This document shows, in pieces, positions 54,143-64,000 of a stretch of 64,000 nt of DNA; position 1 is the stretch's first letter, and each line of letters opens with the position of its first letter. Source of the DNA: Cryptomeria japonica (lineage: Eukaryota; Streptophyta; Pinopsida; Cupressales; Cupressaceae). Made by a program: the position numbers and the translations under genes. The notes below the pieces were generated by a model. It was not told the DNA's origin and ran no database searches. It saw only the letters and a list, made by a program, of their open reading frames with translations. The stretch lies in the NCBI RefSeq assembly GCF_030272615.1, contig NC_081409.1, forward strand, positions 477,124,573 to 477,188,572, written 5' to 3'.

Positions 54143-55117
54143 ATGCCTCCTAAAGGAATTGCTAGAGAAGTAAGTGAATTGAAAGAAAAAAATGCAAGAG
54201 AGTTAAGAAAGGTAAAGGAGTCTCATGAAGATTTTCTAGATATAATTGCAATACTTAAATCAAATCAAAGGATAAGTGTGTTCACCAGAGATCAAAGTGA
54301 CCAAGAGGAAGAGGAAGGGGGTGAGAATGAAAACTTTCAAAGAGGAGTCCAAGATGATGAGGAAGAATTGGACCCTGACGAATTGAGAATAATTAATATG
54401 CTGAGGGTAGTCAAAGGAGGCACTCCTAAGGTGAGCATGAAATTACCCAAGTATGGTGGGAAGTTGGATAGTGAAGAGGTGCTAAGTTGGATTGATGCAC
54501 TTGATAACTACTTTGAGTATGAGGAGGTAGCATATGAACAAAGGGTGAAATTTGCAAAAAAAAAGTTGAAAGAACCTACCTTAGCTTGGTGGAATTATGT
54601 ACAGGAAAAGAGAATAAAAAAGGGAAACTCAAAAATCAATTCAAGGGATAGAAAGGTGGCTAAAATTAAGAGCCAATTTCTACCAAGTGGTTATGCAATT
54701 TAGACATTTAGGAATCTTCAAAACCTGGAACAAAAGGAGAATGGCTTATAATGAGGAGTTTCATAAGTTAATCATTAGGGAAGCTCATGTTGAGGATGAG
54801 GTGGAGAAAGTGGCTGGAGAAAGTGGCTAGATACATGAATGGGTTGAGATTTAGCCTCCAAGATGAATTAAGTTTGACCACTCCAAGAATGGCAGACAAG
54901 TGCTACCAATTGGCCATCAAGGCTGAAGAAAAGCTAAATAGAAGGCAAGACAAATAAAAAATAGGAGGCAACACTACTAGAAGGAGAGGTTCATTTTATA
55001 ATCCAAGGTAGTCATATGAAGGTCAAGAAGATACAAGAAAATTCTAAGAACAAGGGGCAAATCATAGAGGTGGATTTAGAGGAGGTAGATCAGGCTTTAG
55101 AGGCAGATTTGGAGGTC
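54143..55117 (+). pseudogene. G3 gag
   Basis: The open frame 54143-54703 starts MPPKGIAREVSELKEKNARE: coiled coil, acidic stretch, then capsid 'VSMKLPKYGGKLDSEEVLSW' and 'PTLAWWNYVQEKR'. A TAG at 54701 ends the frame; decayed homology to the G2 gag continues to 55117, including a short internal repeat 'GGAGAAAGTGGCT' near 54803. It is cut by E3 at AAGGA; the zinc knuckle lies beyond, at 61300. Confidence 0.85.
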
Positions 55118-55122
55118 AAGGA

Positions 55123-55284
55123 TGAAAGGAAATACAAGATAGTTTATTGATGAAGTAAATGTTACCAAGAGAAATGCAAAAACCTTGGAGCAATCACCCA
55201 AATGTGAAGAAGGAGGCACAAGAACTTTTGAAAGGGGAAAAATAAAGAAAAACCCCTTGTGATATTATGAATGAGGCAATGCCT

Positions 55285-55365
<81 letters not shown>

Positions 55366-55664
55366 CTCTTTACAATAATTTCATTAAGAAGAAATGAGAG
55401 AGGAGACATCTCTTAAATAGAGATGAGGAGAGGAGTTACAAAGTAACTCCCAAATCTATGAATGCCACCATTCATAAAATGTGTGTGCCATGTGTCGACA
55501 TCCTCTTATGGAGGAAATCTAATATTCCTTAATAAAGGAAAATAAAACAAATGACTTGTCCTCACACATGTACTAGAGGACAAATTACATATAGGAATTC
55601 CAAAGGAATATCCTAAACTAAATACAAATAAACCTAAGCCAAGTAAAGATTAAATATTCTAACA
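55123..55664 (-). mobile_element. E3 3' LTR
   Basis: 542 bp, plus-strand ends TGAAAGG and TCTAACA. It contains an (AG)n tract at 55291-55363 and lacks 27 bp near its left end that the other LTR keeps. Confidence 0.9.
55291..55363. repeat. (AG)n microsatellite in E3 3' LTR
   Basis: About 36 AG units, uninterrupted. The partner LTR has a (TG)n(AG)n compound tract at the same place. Long open frames of alternating S and L across it are artefacts. Confidence 0.95.
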
Positions 55665-55685
55665 CCCCCCCTTAAGCTTTACTTG
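55665..55685 (-). promoter_or_regulatory. E3 PPT
   Basis: Minus strand AAGCTTAAGGGGGGG directly before the LTR start TGTTAGAATATT. Confidence 0.8.
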
Positions 55686-55691
55686 GGGAGT

Positions 55692-56114
55692 TTACATCAA
55701 ACCCTTCAATGGGTTGCAATCCAAGATTTTATAATGAAATTGGAACTTTTCTTTACAAAGAGGCTTGGTCAAGATATCTGCAACTTGGTCTTCCCCCTTG
55801 TAATAAAGGAGTGAAACTTGCTTGTCTTCAATTTGTTCTCTAATAAAGTGGTGTTGGAGAGAAATGTGTTTTGTCCTTGCATGGAAAACTAGATTTTTAG
55901 CCAAGGCAATGGCACTTTGGTTGTCACAATACAATTGAGTTGGTTCATGTTGAGGTAGACCCAAATCTTCAAGTAGTCTTCTAAGCCACAAGACTTCTTT
56001 GGAAGCATTAGTGCATCCTTTGTACTCAGCTTCAGTGGATCCAAGGGAGGTAGATTGTTGCTTTTTACTATTCCAAGAAATTTCTCCTGAACCAACAAAA
56101 AACAATAACCACAA
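55692..56114 (-). pseudogene. E3 RNase H, C-terminal part
   Basis: 140 codons: 'SWNSKKQQSTSLGSTEAEYK', 'LYCDNQSAIALAKN', 'FHARTKHISLQHHFIREQIE' and 'GEDQVADILTKPLCKEKF', ending just before the PPT. These are the copia RNase H motifs. A frameshift near 56100 joins it to the RT frame 56452-55889, so the two frames overlap in different phases. Confidence 0.85.
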
Positions 56115-56910
56115 GTAGATTTCCCATCATTGGGATGTCCACCTAGATCAGAATCAGTAAAACCATTTAAAGTAAAATCAGAATTTACATCATAAAACAA
56201 ACCTACATTAATAGTTCCTTTAATATATCTTAAAATTCTCTTAGCAACTTTAAAGTGTGTTTGTTGAGGTTTAGACATGAATCTTGAAACCAAACCAACA
56301 CTATAAGCAATATCCGGCCTAGTAAGAGTTAAATAATTCAAACTTCCAACTAATTGTCTATACAAATTAGGATCAACAAGAGGAGTTTGCATATCAAGCA
56401 TTAACTTAGTGCCTAATTCAATAGGAATTGAAACATGGTGAGCATCATTCATTTTAAACTTATCTATGAGATCTTGAGCATATTTACTTTGAGATAAGAA
56501 AATTCATTTAGAGGTTTGCCAAATTTGCATTCCTAAGAAATAATGTAAAAGACCTAAATCAGTCATTTGAAATTTTTGATTAAGTTGAAACTTAATATCA
56601 GAAATCAAAGTATTGGAACTTGAAGTAAGAATCAAATCATCTACATACAAGATAATAATGATAATATCATCTTCACTATGTTTAATATACAAGTTAGGAT
56701 CATTTTTACTTCTAATAAAGCCTTGAGAAAGAAAGAATGCATTAATCTTTGAATACCACTCCCTAGGAGATTGCTTTAAGCCATAAATTGATTTCTTTAA
56801 TTTACAAACTAAGTGTGCATTACCTTATTTAATAAAACCAGGAGGTTGAGACATATAAATTTCCTCATGTAAATCACCATTAAGAAAAGCACTTTTAAAA
56901 TCCTCATGTA
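55889..56910 (-). pseudogene. E3 reverse transcriptase, N-terminally deleted
   Basis: Starts at 'DFKSAFLNGDLHEEIYMSQP' near 56900, then 'KLKKSIYGLKQSPREWYSKI' and the catalytic 'IIILYVDDLILTSSS' (YVDD intact) at 56692-56504. After one TGA comes the frame 56452-55889 ('LVGSLNYLTLTRPDIAYSVG', 'RILRYIKGTINVGLF'). Roughly 300 residues between the integrase and this point are missing. At the joint, 'TTTACATGAGGA' is repeated near 56873 and 56905, the likely deletion or slippage site. Confidence 0.85.
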
Positions 56911-56939
56911 AATTTCCTCATGTAAATTCTTAAATTCTA

Positions 56940-57302
56940 CTAATTGGGCTTTCTACTAGACCAAGCTTCTTCAGGAGTTTTATCCTTTAAGGCTTTGGTA
57001 GGTGTTCTATTAATTAAATAAGTTGCACAAGCGATAGCTTCAGCCCAAAACTTGTAATCCATATTTTTTGCATGCAATAAGCATCTTGCCATTTCCACAA
57101 TGGTCCTATGCTTCCATTCTGCCACACCATTTTGTTGTGGTGTATAAGGAATGGTAAGCTCATGTTTAATTCCAAAAGATTTAAAATAAGAATTAAATGC
57201 ATTATTGACATATTCTCTTCCATTGTCAGTACGAAGAATCTTAATTTTAGAACCAGATTGCCTTTCTACAAACATATGAAATTCAATAAACACATCAAGC
57301 AC
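56940..57302 (-). pseudogene. E3 integrase, C-terminal part of core
   Basis: 'KIKILRTDNGREYVNNAFNS' (second D) and 'YTPQQNGVAEWKHRT' (E kept, next R changed to W), then 'YKFWAEAIACATYLINRTPT' and 'KTPEEAWS'. It follows the gag-protease frame after a frameshift near 57310. The core is nearly complete across the two frames. Confidence 0.85.
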
Positions 57303-58993
57303 TTGATCCTTACTATGAAGGAAATATATCCACGTTCTTCTGAAAAATCATCAACAAAGGTAAGTGCATACCTTGAACCTTGGATGAAGGGATTCTCCAT
57401 GGGACCCAAGAGATCACTATGAAATAAATGTAATTTAGTATATGCCCTCCAAGATTGACCATGAGGAAAGGGTTCCCTATGCATCTTACCACTCATGCAA
57501 CCATTGCAAACATTTTGAGAAGGAACAATACTAGGCAATCCATCAACCATATTTGCTTTTTGCATCAATGAAATATAATCAAAATTGAGATGGCCAAGTC
57601 TTTCATGCCATATAGTAAAATCAACAGTAGTAAGCAAAGAATACTTTGGATGAGCAAATTCATAGAGCTTGAATAAGTTATCACTATCCATTTTAGCAGT
57701 AGCAATAACATGATTAGTTTTTGGATCAATGATATAACATATGCCCCTATAAAAGTTAATCTTATAATCTTGACAAAGTTTAGGAACTGAAATCAAATTT
57801 GATTTTAATTCGGGAACATAAAGAACATCATGTAATTTCCCATTAGGAACATTCACATCACCAATAGCCTCAACTTTGTAACTATGATTATTAGCTAATT
57901 GAACAGGAATATTAGACGTATCAGGATGCAAAGATTCAAAACATTCTTTATGAGAAGTAACATGCTGAGATGCACCAGAATCAATAATCCACTCAAGTGG
58001 TTGAGAAACTTTATAAGTACATGTAAATGCATGACGAGATGAATTACCATTATTATTACCTTTCTTATAATGAGGTTTATGTTGTTGATTATTTTGATTA
58101 TTTTTGTTCATGGGCTTTTTACCATTTTGCTTCTTAAAATAATTATTAGTAATATGTCCATCTTTCCCACAATATGTGCAATGGGGTCTTGTTTGAGAAT
58201 TATTCCTTTGATTATTGTATGTATTATTATGATTATTATTATGAGAATTGCTATGATAGGATTTAGAATGAGATTGATAATTAGAAGATTTGTGATTATT
58301 ATTATGATTATGATTATGATTATTATTATTGGATCTAAAATTATTATTATGATTTTGATTTTTAGACATAAAAGCATGTTCACTATTTTTAAGAGTACCA
58401 AATTGAATTAATTTAGGTTCCTCTTGACGTAATAAGTTATGCAAAATATCATAAGTTAATTGAGTAGCTAAAGTAGGAATAGCAAGTTGAGCATGAATAT
58501 TCGTAATAAATTGCTGAAATTGATGAGGAAGACATTTTTTAAGAATAAGCTGAATTAAATGTAAATCAGCTAGAGTAACTCCTAAACCAGTTAATTGACT
58601 ATTAACAGAATCAAACTTTAATAAGAATTCATCCATGGTTTTAAAATCTGTAAACCTGAGATCTTCAAGCTGATCTTGAAGCTGAATTTTTCGGGATTCA
58701 TTTGAGCTATCATAAGTTGTTTTAAAAATTTCCCAAGCTTCATACGCTTTTGTACAATTTCCAATTAAAACATACAAATCAAGAACCATTGAAATACCAA
58801 ATAAACCAAGTGCTTCCTCATTTTGAGCCTTCCATCTATCTTGGTCGGCTTGAGGAGCAGTTGTAGCAGGCTCAAAGGTTTTATCAGTTGCAACATCCAA
58901 AAGGTGTTTGAAATGGAATATAAAAGAAATATGTGTTTTCCATGAAGGATAATTACTACTATTTAATTTAATTTCAGGAATTAATGTAGACAT
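57266..58993 (-). CDS. E3 gag-protease polyprotein with start of integrase
   Basis: 575 codons, the longest open frame in the window. ATG at 58993 (MSTLIPEIKLNSSNYPSW). Residues 1-210 are copia gag (UBN2 type: 'LVLIGNCTKAYEAW', 'QLEDLRFTD', 'FDSVNSQLTGLG'). About 215-270 is an N/H-rich linker. The zinc knuckle near 272 reads CTYCGKDGHITNNY, with Y for the last C. The protease near 335 keeps the active site (WIIDSGASQHVT). GAG-pre-integrase is 'WHERLGHLNFDYISLMQKAN', and the first integrase D is in 'FHSDLLGP'. The last 25 residues are out of frame. Possibly still translated; the knuckle change may impair RNA binding. Confidence 0.8.
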   Translation of the reverse strand: MSTLIPEIKLNSSNYPSWKTHISFIFHFKHLLDVATDKTFEPATTAPQADQDRWKAQNEEALGLFGISMVLDLYVLIGNCTKAYEAWEIFKTTYDSSNESRKIQLQDQLEDLRFTDFKTMDEFLLKFDSVNSQLTGLGVTLADLHLIQLILKKCLPHQFQQFITNIHAQLAIPTLATQLTYDILHNLLRQEEPKLIQFGTLKNSEHAFMSKNQNHNNNFRSNNNNHNHNHNNNHKSSNYQSHSKSYHSNSHNNNHNNTYNNQRNNSQTRPHCTYCGKDGHITNNYFKKQNGKKPMNKNNQNNQQHKPHYKKGNNNGNSSRHAFTCTYKVSQPLEWIIDSGASQHVTSHKECFESLHPDTSNIPVQLANNHSYKVEAIGDVNVPNGKLHDVLYVPELKSNLISVPKLCQDYKINFYRGICYIIDPKTNHVIATAKMDSDNLFKLYEFAHPKYSLLTTVDFTIWHERLGHLNFDYISLMQKANMVDGLPSIVPSQNVCNGCMSGKMHREPFPHGQSWRAYTKLHLFHSDLLGPMENPFIQGSRYALTFVDDFSEERGYISFIVRIKCLMCLLNFICL

Positions 58994-60670
58994 GATAGGA
59001 AAATAATGATTAGTAAAAAAAATAACCCCCTTTTGATTAAAAACGAAAAATTAACCTCCTTGATTAAACTTGAATAATAACTTTTTTTAAAATAACAATT
59101 AAAAAAAAAACAAAACTATTTATCAAAGACTGTTAATTTTCCAATCTTTGAAAAACAAATTTTAAATTTTAAAAAACTTTAATTTTATTTGAATCTTATT
59201 AATAAAATAAATCTATTTTAGTAAAGAAAATTAAAAAAATAACCAAAAAAAAATTTATTTAAAAATTCTTATATATTAAAAAACTATTTAAATTTTTTTT
59301 ATAAACTTTAAAAACTTTAAAAGCTTTTAATATACGTATGAAAAAAAAAACTTAGCTTTTATAAACTTTACTTAAAGTTAAAGAAATTATACTTTAAACT
59401 TATACGTGAAGTTAAAAACATTTAAAAAAACTTTTAATCACTTAATATTAGCCAAATGGAAGAACAGAGACGTTAAAGACCAGGAAGCGAATGTGGGTGC
59501 AGAACCGTTACAAACAGGAGAATGATAATAAGAGAACGTAGAGGTGCAAGGGTGAGGTGTTTACCTCACATGTGGTGCTAAACTAATAAAAGAATATGAA
59601 TGCAGAATGAGAGGTTTAACATGAGCAGAATGTAGTTGAGGTGTTTACTTCACATGAGAGGTTTAACATGAGCAGGATGCAGCCGAAGCAGGTGTAACAA
59701 AGACAAAAATAAATACAATGAAGTTAACCAATTCAAAGGCAATTAGATCTGTAATCAAAATATTAGCAGAGATACTAGAAAATAAAATGTAAGCACACCC
59801 AACAAGAAAAGGTGAGATAAGATTTAAATCTAAATAACAGATATAGAGGTATTTCCTGCAAATAAACAGAGATAAATCAAATCTATTGATATTTAATAAT
59901 ATATATACCATGAAGGGAAAGACAAAACAATATTAAACATCTGGTACCAAAAATCTGCAATACAGAAGACTGGAATAAAAACCAGCAATACACAAAACTG
60001 GAGAAAATAATATGAAAAACAGAGATAGTTATTATACAGAGATCAATATGAATTTTTTTTTAACAAAATCCTGTAGACACAATAAATGTTAAAACCTACA
60101 AACAGAAACTGTTAGAAAATACATCTAATAATCTGTAGGAAATGTTAAAGAAAAAAACAAACTAAAATATATCTCTGAATCAAACAGAAATAGATAGAAA
60201 AGAAAAATAAACCAGAAATAATCTACAAGTGAAATAAATTGTTAGAATCTCCAAATAAATAGAGAAGCAACTGAATAATGCAAAATGTTTTGGTGGCAAG
60301 CCAACCAAACAGATTAAGGAGGCTGAGTTTGGCGGTAAACCTTCCAAACTATTCACAATAAAAAAAAACCAGAAACTTTGGCGGCAAGCCTTCCAAAGCC
60401 ACAACTTTAAACCAGAAAGAATAAACTTTGGCAGCAAGCCTTCCAAAGCTTTTCTTTTTTTTAATTAAAAAAACTAGAATAGAAGATTAAACCTGCAGGA
60501 AAACTTGTTAACAAGTTTGAAAAAAAAAATTAAAATCTGAAACCAAAACCTGCACAATAGAAAATATTAGAAAAAGAACTTCTTCTCCTCTCAAGAATGC
60601 CTCCAACAAGGTGAACTCCACAGAATGGTAACCTTCATCAATGTCAACTTAAAACAAGGATTAGAAACCT
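58994..60670 (-). other. E3 5' leader, 1.7 kb
   Basis: Untranslated DNA between the primer site (60671-60682) and the gag ATG. 58994-59460 is A/T-rich with runs of A. 60289-60447 holds four 21-bp imperfect palindromes. No coding signal. A long leader is known in some plant copia elements and may hold packaging or dimer signals. Confidence 0.6.
60289..60447 (-). repeat. Four palindromic repeats in E3 leader
   Basis: Copies at 60289-60309, 60328-60348, 60377-60397 and 60427-60447, each of the form TTTGGCGGCAAGCC followed by TTCCAAA (first copy ...AACCAAA). Each can fold on itself (TTTGG with CCAAA; GGC with GCC). Spacing is 39-50 bp. Confidence 0.8.
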
Positions 60671-60682
60671 GCTCTGATACCA
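60671..60682 (-). promoter_or_regulatory. E3 primer binding site
   Basis: Minus strand TGGTATCAGAGC, perfect, directly after the LTR end at 60683. Confidence 0.9.
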
Positions 60683-60884
60683 TGAAAGGAATTAGAAGAG
60701 CAAGGAAAGAAAAATAAAATCTAAGAAAGTTTATTGATGAAGTAAATGTTACCAAGAGAAATGCAAAAACCTTGGAGCAATCACCCAAATGTGAAGAAGG
60801 AGGCACAAGAACTTTTGAAAGGGGAAAAACAAAGAAAACCCCTTGTGATATTATGAATGAGGCAATGCCTAAAATGTGTGTGTG

Positions 60885-60961
<77 letters not shown>

Positions 60962-61266
60962 AAGAAGCTCTTTACAATAATTTCATTAAGAAGAAATGAG
61001 AGAGGAGACATCTCTTGAATAGAGATGATGAGAGGAGTTACAAAGTAACTCCCAAATCTATGAATGCTACCATTCATAAAATGTGTGTGCCATGTGTCGA
61101 CATCCTCTTATGGAGGAAATCTAATATTCCTTAATAAAGGAAAATAAAAGAAATGACTTGTTCTCACACATGTACTAGAGGACAAATTACATATAGGAAT
61201 TCTAAAGGAATATCCTAAACTAAATACAAATAAACCTAAGCCAAGTAAAGATTAAATATTCTAACA
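60683..61266 (-). mobile_element. E3 5' LTR
   Basis: 584 bp, TGAAAGG to TCTAACA on the plus strand, nearly the same as 55123-55664 apart from a 27-bp gap and the microsatellite. Confidence 0.9.
60875..60960. repeat. (TG)n(AG)n microsatellite in E3 5' LTR
   Basis: TG units with one GAGAG interruption at 60875-60912, then about 24 AG units to 60960. Slippage since insertion explains the difference from the other LTR. Confidence 0.95.
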
Positions 61267-61271
61267 AAGGA

Positions 61272-61388
61272 AGAGTTTCTAATGCATTCACAGGAAGGTG
61301 CCATCAATGCAACAAGTTTGGACATCAATCATGGCAATGTAATGAAGGAAATGATTCTAATTGACATGGAGGAGAAAGAAGAAATCAA
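61272..61388 (+). pseudogene. G3 gag zinc knuckle
   Basis: After the second AAGGA the gag resumes. Codons near 61300-61345 read CHQCNKFGHQSWQC, an intact CX2CX4HX4C knuckle, unlike the broken one in G2. A TGA shortly after (near 61364) separates it from the protease frame. Confidence 0.75.
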
Positions 61389-62018
61389 TTGGTACAAGAA
61401 GAGGACAATGAGAGTGTAAACTCTCCATCACAACATGTTTCTCCAGAAGTTGGTGAATCACTAATGGTAAGAAGAAATCTCATCAAAGCATCAGTAGACA
61501 AGGAGCCACCACAAAGGAAGACTCTCTTAAAAACAACTTTTAAGTGCATGGGTAAGGTAGGTGAGGTTGTAATTGATTCAAGAAGTACATATAACATAGT
61601 TTCACTTGAGATGGGTGAAAAACTTAAGTTTCCTAGGATACCACATGCTACTCCTTACAAAGTATCTTGGTTGAATGAGGGTCAATATGTTTTGGTGAAT
61701 GATCAAAGTTGGGTGGAGTTAAATATAGGAGGGTATAAGGATAAAATTTTATGTGAAATATTACCTATGGATGTATGCCATTTGTTGCTAGGGAGACCTT
61801 GGCAATTTGATAGGAATGCTATATATGATGGAAGGATGAATACTTATGAGATAGACAAAGATGGAGTCTCCTATACCTTGACACCATTGAAAGAGGAGGA
61901 CAAAGGACAAACTAAAGGGGCTAATGTGATGATGGTAGGTAGAAAGGAGCTCATAAAGGTAGAGGAAGAGAAGCACATAGACCTTGCACAACCACTACTA
62001 AACTTGGAGATGTTATGA
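61389..62018 (+). pseudogene. G3 aspartic protease
   Basis: 209 codons: 'MVRRNLIKASVDKEPPQRKT', 'EVVIDSRSTYNIVS' (D-S-G reads D-S-R, inactive), 'SWLNEGQYVLVNDQSWVELN' and 'LPMDVCHLLLGRPWQFDR'. Same architecture as G2 36226-36864. Confidence 0.8.
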
Positions 62019-62643
62019 GAACAATCTTGAAGAATGATTTGATTTTGGAGGGAAATGATATTGCCTTGGTGTTAGGATCAATTGCATTAAAGGTCAAGGA
62101 TGAATTGATCTTGGAGATGAAAGGTTGGCTTAAGAAGTATGTTTCCATGATGGTAGGAGAAGTGTTCCATTCATTACTTTCACAAAGGGATGTTGGTCAT
62201 TCTTTCACACCAGAGGTTAATAAACTTGAACAAGCAGCCGACATAGGGGTACACAAATAGGTGGAAGAGGTGAGCAACAAGGGTGAAGTGGTCAAGGACA
62301 AGTTGCAAAGGGATGTAGACAAGTTAAAGCGTACGACTAAAGGGAAGAAGAAGGAAGTTAATTACAAGGATTGAGGAGGTATAGTAGCAAGTAAAGATGT
62401 AGATTCAACGACATTCTTAGGTGAAGAATAGATCAAAGATCACCCATCAAGTGAAGAACATCATCCTCAAGTGAAGAGAAGGTCAAAGACAAGGGATAAT
62501 GCCTATTTCTAGTATTTGGTTCATTGGAAGGGGTTTCCAATTGAAGATGTCACTTAGAGGTCAAATAATGACAAGATCAAACATAAATCTACTCTCACAA
62601 CACTGTCCTCAAGGGGACATGAGATCATTTTTCCTTGGGAGTA
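62015..62643 (+). pseudogene. G3 C-terminal region with chromodomain remnant
   Basis: 'ALKVKDELILEMKGWLKK' and 'MVGEVFHSLLSQRDVGHSF' match G2 and are of unknown nature. Then K-rich sequence, and near 62500-62560 the codons 'YLVHWKGFPIEDVT' followed by TAG where W is expected, the core of a chromodomain. It ends at TCCTTGGGAGTA before LTR D. No RT, RNase H or integrase core. Confidence 0.65.
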
Positions 62644-63842
62644 TGGTGCATGAGCACTCTAGGTTTAGTAGGTTCAAAATTGGCATTTTGGTTTTGTTTG
62701 AGTTCTTAATATGTAATAAGGTATAATAAGGAAATTTTAAATGTGTTGGTGTCTATTTTGGGTCAATAGGTGTTAATTTTGTGTGAAAATATAAAAAAGT
62801 GTCAAGGTTGTTGAATGTTGTCAAGTTGCACAAAGCAACTTTTGCTTTTGTTGCTAATGTGGGAAGGTGAACAATCATAACATGAAAAGTTGGTTGTAAC
62901 CATTTGGGAATAGTTGGAATGCCTTAAAAAGGCTTGTTAAGGTTTAAAACAAGTGGGGAGGTGGTTGGAGATGGTTATTGTTGAAAATCTTAAAGTTGAA
63001 TTAATAAAACATCATTGTTTTCTACATTTTGAAACATTTTCCTTTGTTCTGTTGAATAGTACATACCTGTGTGGTTGTTTCATGGTGTGAGATGAATTTG
63101 AAATGAAATGTAATTGAATCTAATTTATATTTATTTATTTTTCACTCAATTTCATTGTGTTTTGATGGAGCTATTTATATTTTACTACAAACAGGTTTGA
63201 AACTCTAGTTAGGTTAATAGTGAGCAAACAAACAAAATTTTGGAGAGTTCTGTACAAAGTGACCACCCCTAATTTTCAATTATGTTGTATAATTCCCAAA
63301 TGGGTGTCTAAAACCATTTTTACATTCTTGATATCATACCTGGACTGAAAACTATGGCTGAAAAACCCAATTTGATGCTACCATGCTTTAGGCTCAAGAA
63401 ATAGGATAGACAGATTTTGAAGCCCTCTGTAACAAAAAAATCATACCTAAGTTTTTGATATGTTTAATATCTCCAAAAAGGGTACTAAAACCAACTTTTT
63501 GATTGTGGGTTTGAGTTTTTTCCTTCAAGTTATGCTAGAAAAGGCTTGTTTGCTATACTAATTAGGTTTAGTGCTAAACGAGACAATCAATTTTTGAGCT
63601 TTGTGTTAAAAAAAACACCCAACTGAAAGTTTGGTACATTATCAAATGTCAAAAAGGGTATCCTAAATGGTGATCAAATTCTTGGTTTGAGGGCTGGTTT
63701 GGAAATTATGCTAGAAAAATCTTGTGTTGTCCTACATGGCCTACTGTCAAATTGTGAAGACAATCACTTTATTTGAAGTGTTAAAGATTTTGGAAAAGTG
63801 TTGTTTGATTTATTTTTAAGAAAATTACCTTTCTCTACATCA
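62644..63842 (+). mobile_element. G-family LTR D (3' LTR of G3)
   Basis: About 1.2 kb, TGGTGCATGAGCACTC to TCTCTACATCA. This is the only uninterrupted LTR of the family in the window and the reference for its length. Confidence 0.85.
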
Positions 63843-63869
63843 TAATTGGACCATGGACTTTGAATAAAC

Positions 63870-64000
63870 TTGTTGGATGTGCTGATGATAAAATAAGTAC
63901 AAGTGGTGGTGCATTTTTCTTGGGAGACATGTTGGTCTCTTGGTTGAGAAAGAAGAAAGATTTAGTGTCATTATATACAAAATAAGAATAATATATTGCA
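63870..64000 (+). pseudogene. Copia RNase H fragment, plus strand
   Basis: Reads 'VGCADDKISTSGGAFFLGDM' and 'LVSWLRKKKDLVSLYTK', then stops, before the window ends. It resembles the RNase H of the E1/E2 family but lies on the other strand. LTR D seems to have been inserted in, or joined to, an older copia. Confidence 0.75.

Larger units (their letters stand above)
55123..61266 (-). mobile_element. Copia element E3, near full length, TSD AAGGA
   Basis: AAGGA at 55118-55122 and 61267-61271. LTRs 55123-55664 and 60683-61266. A primer site, a 5' leader of 1.7 kb, gag-protease-integrase, RT, RNase H and PPT all run in the minus direction. It lacks the region between integrase and RT. The LTRs differ by roughly ten single-base changes plus indels, so this is the youngest insertion I can rank here. 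Confidence 0.9.

Noticed and set aside
55194-55409. Minus-strand frame rich in alternating S and L
   Set aside because: It is the translation of the (AG)n microsatellite in the E3 LTR; the same holds for 60781-61077.
58070-58411. Hydrophobic I/M-rich frame on the plus strand
   Set aside because: Antisense of the Asn/His-rich linker of E3 gag; composition explains it.
1-64000. tRNA, rRNA, CRISPR or plasmid origins
   Set aside because: None seen. The tRNA-like signals are primer sites of retroelements; repeats are LTRs and microsatellites.

Overview
This is a plant nuclear window in which I find no intact host gene. It is made almost entirely of LTR retrotransposons nested in each other, plus a LINE fragment, a CACTA DNA transposon remnant and a duplicated fragment of a host DEAD-box RNA helicase gene. 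The AT-rich sequence, the plant-type element families (Ty1/copia with Met-tRNA-type primer sites and runs of G in the polypurine tract, chromovirus-like Ty3/gypsy, Tat-like gypsy, TNP2-type CACTA) and the heavy decay suggest a large, slowly purged genome. A gymnosperm is my best guess, but this is inference. No rRNA, tRNA, CRISPR or bacterial operon is seen.

Layout. 1-4061: rearranged minus-strand copia sequence with a tandemly duplicated 3' coding module. 4062-5806: nothing recognised. 5807-63842: an array of one non-autonomous gypsy family, here called G. Its LTRs lie at 5807-6893 (A), 17416-18491 (B), 37395-38018 plus 53502-54085 (C, split) and 62644-63842 (D). The internal regions between B and C (G2) and between C and D (G3) carry gag, a protease and a C-terminal chromodomain remnant, but no reverse transcriptase or integrase core.

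Insertions into the G array. (i) 6917-17406: a Tat-like gag-only element whose two putative LTRs both hold the same broken RH38-type helicase fragment. (ii) 18920-35437: a minus-strand Tekay-like gypsy (T1) with LTRs of about 4.2 kb, inserted in the G2 gag. It contains a plus-strand copia (E4, 19687-23251), a second T-type LTR (T2), a solo-LTR-like unit with target duplication CACAT, and a CACTA transposase pseudogene with recognisable introns. (iii) 38024-53501: a minus-strand composite copia (E1/E2) inserted in LTR C. Its outer LTRs carry an integrase gene segment. Inside are two pol copies, two primer sites, an 82-bp inversion, a LINE, a solo LTR (target duplication CATAC) and an LTR fold-back. 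(iv) 55123-61266: the youngest element, a minus-strand copia (E3) with target duplication AAGGA, LTRs about 98% alike outside indels, and a 575-codon gag-protease frame. 63870-64000 holds a plus-strand copia RNase H fragment.

Nothing here works as a host pathway. The value of the window is in genome dynamics: shared-LTR tandem arrays, template-switch junctions, capture of coding DNA into LTRs, and partner-dependent elements. The most unusual item is the E1 LTR with an embedded integrase core that keeps a D-62-D-35-E triad.
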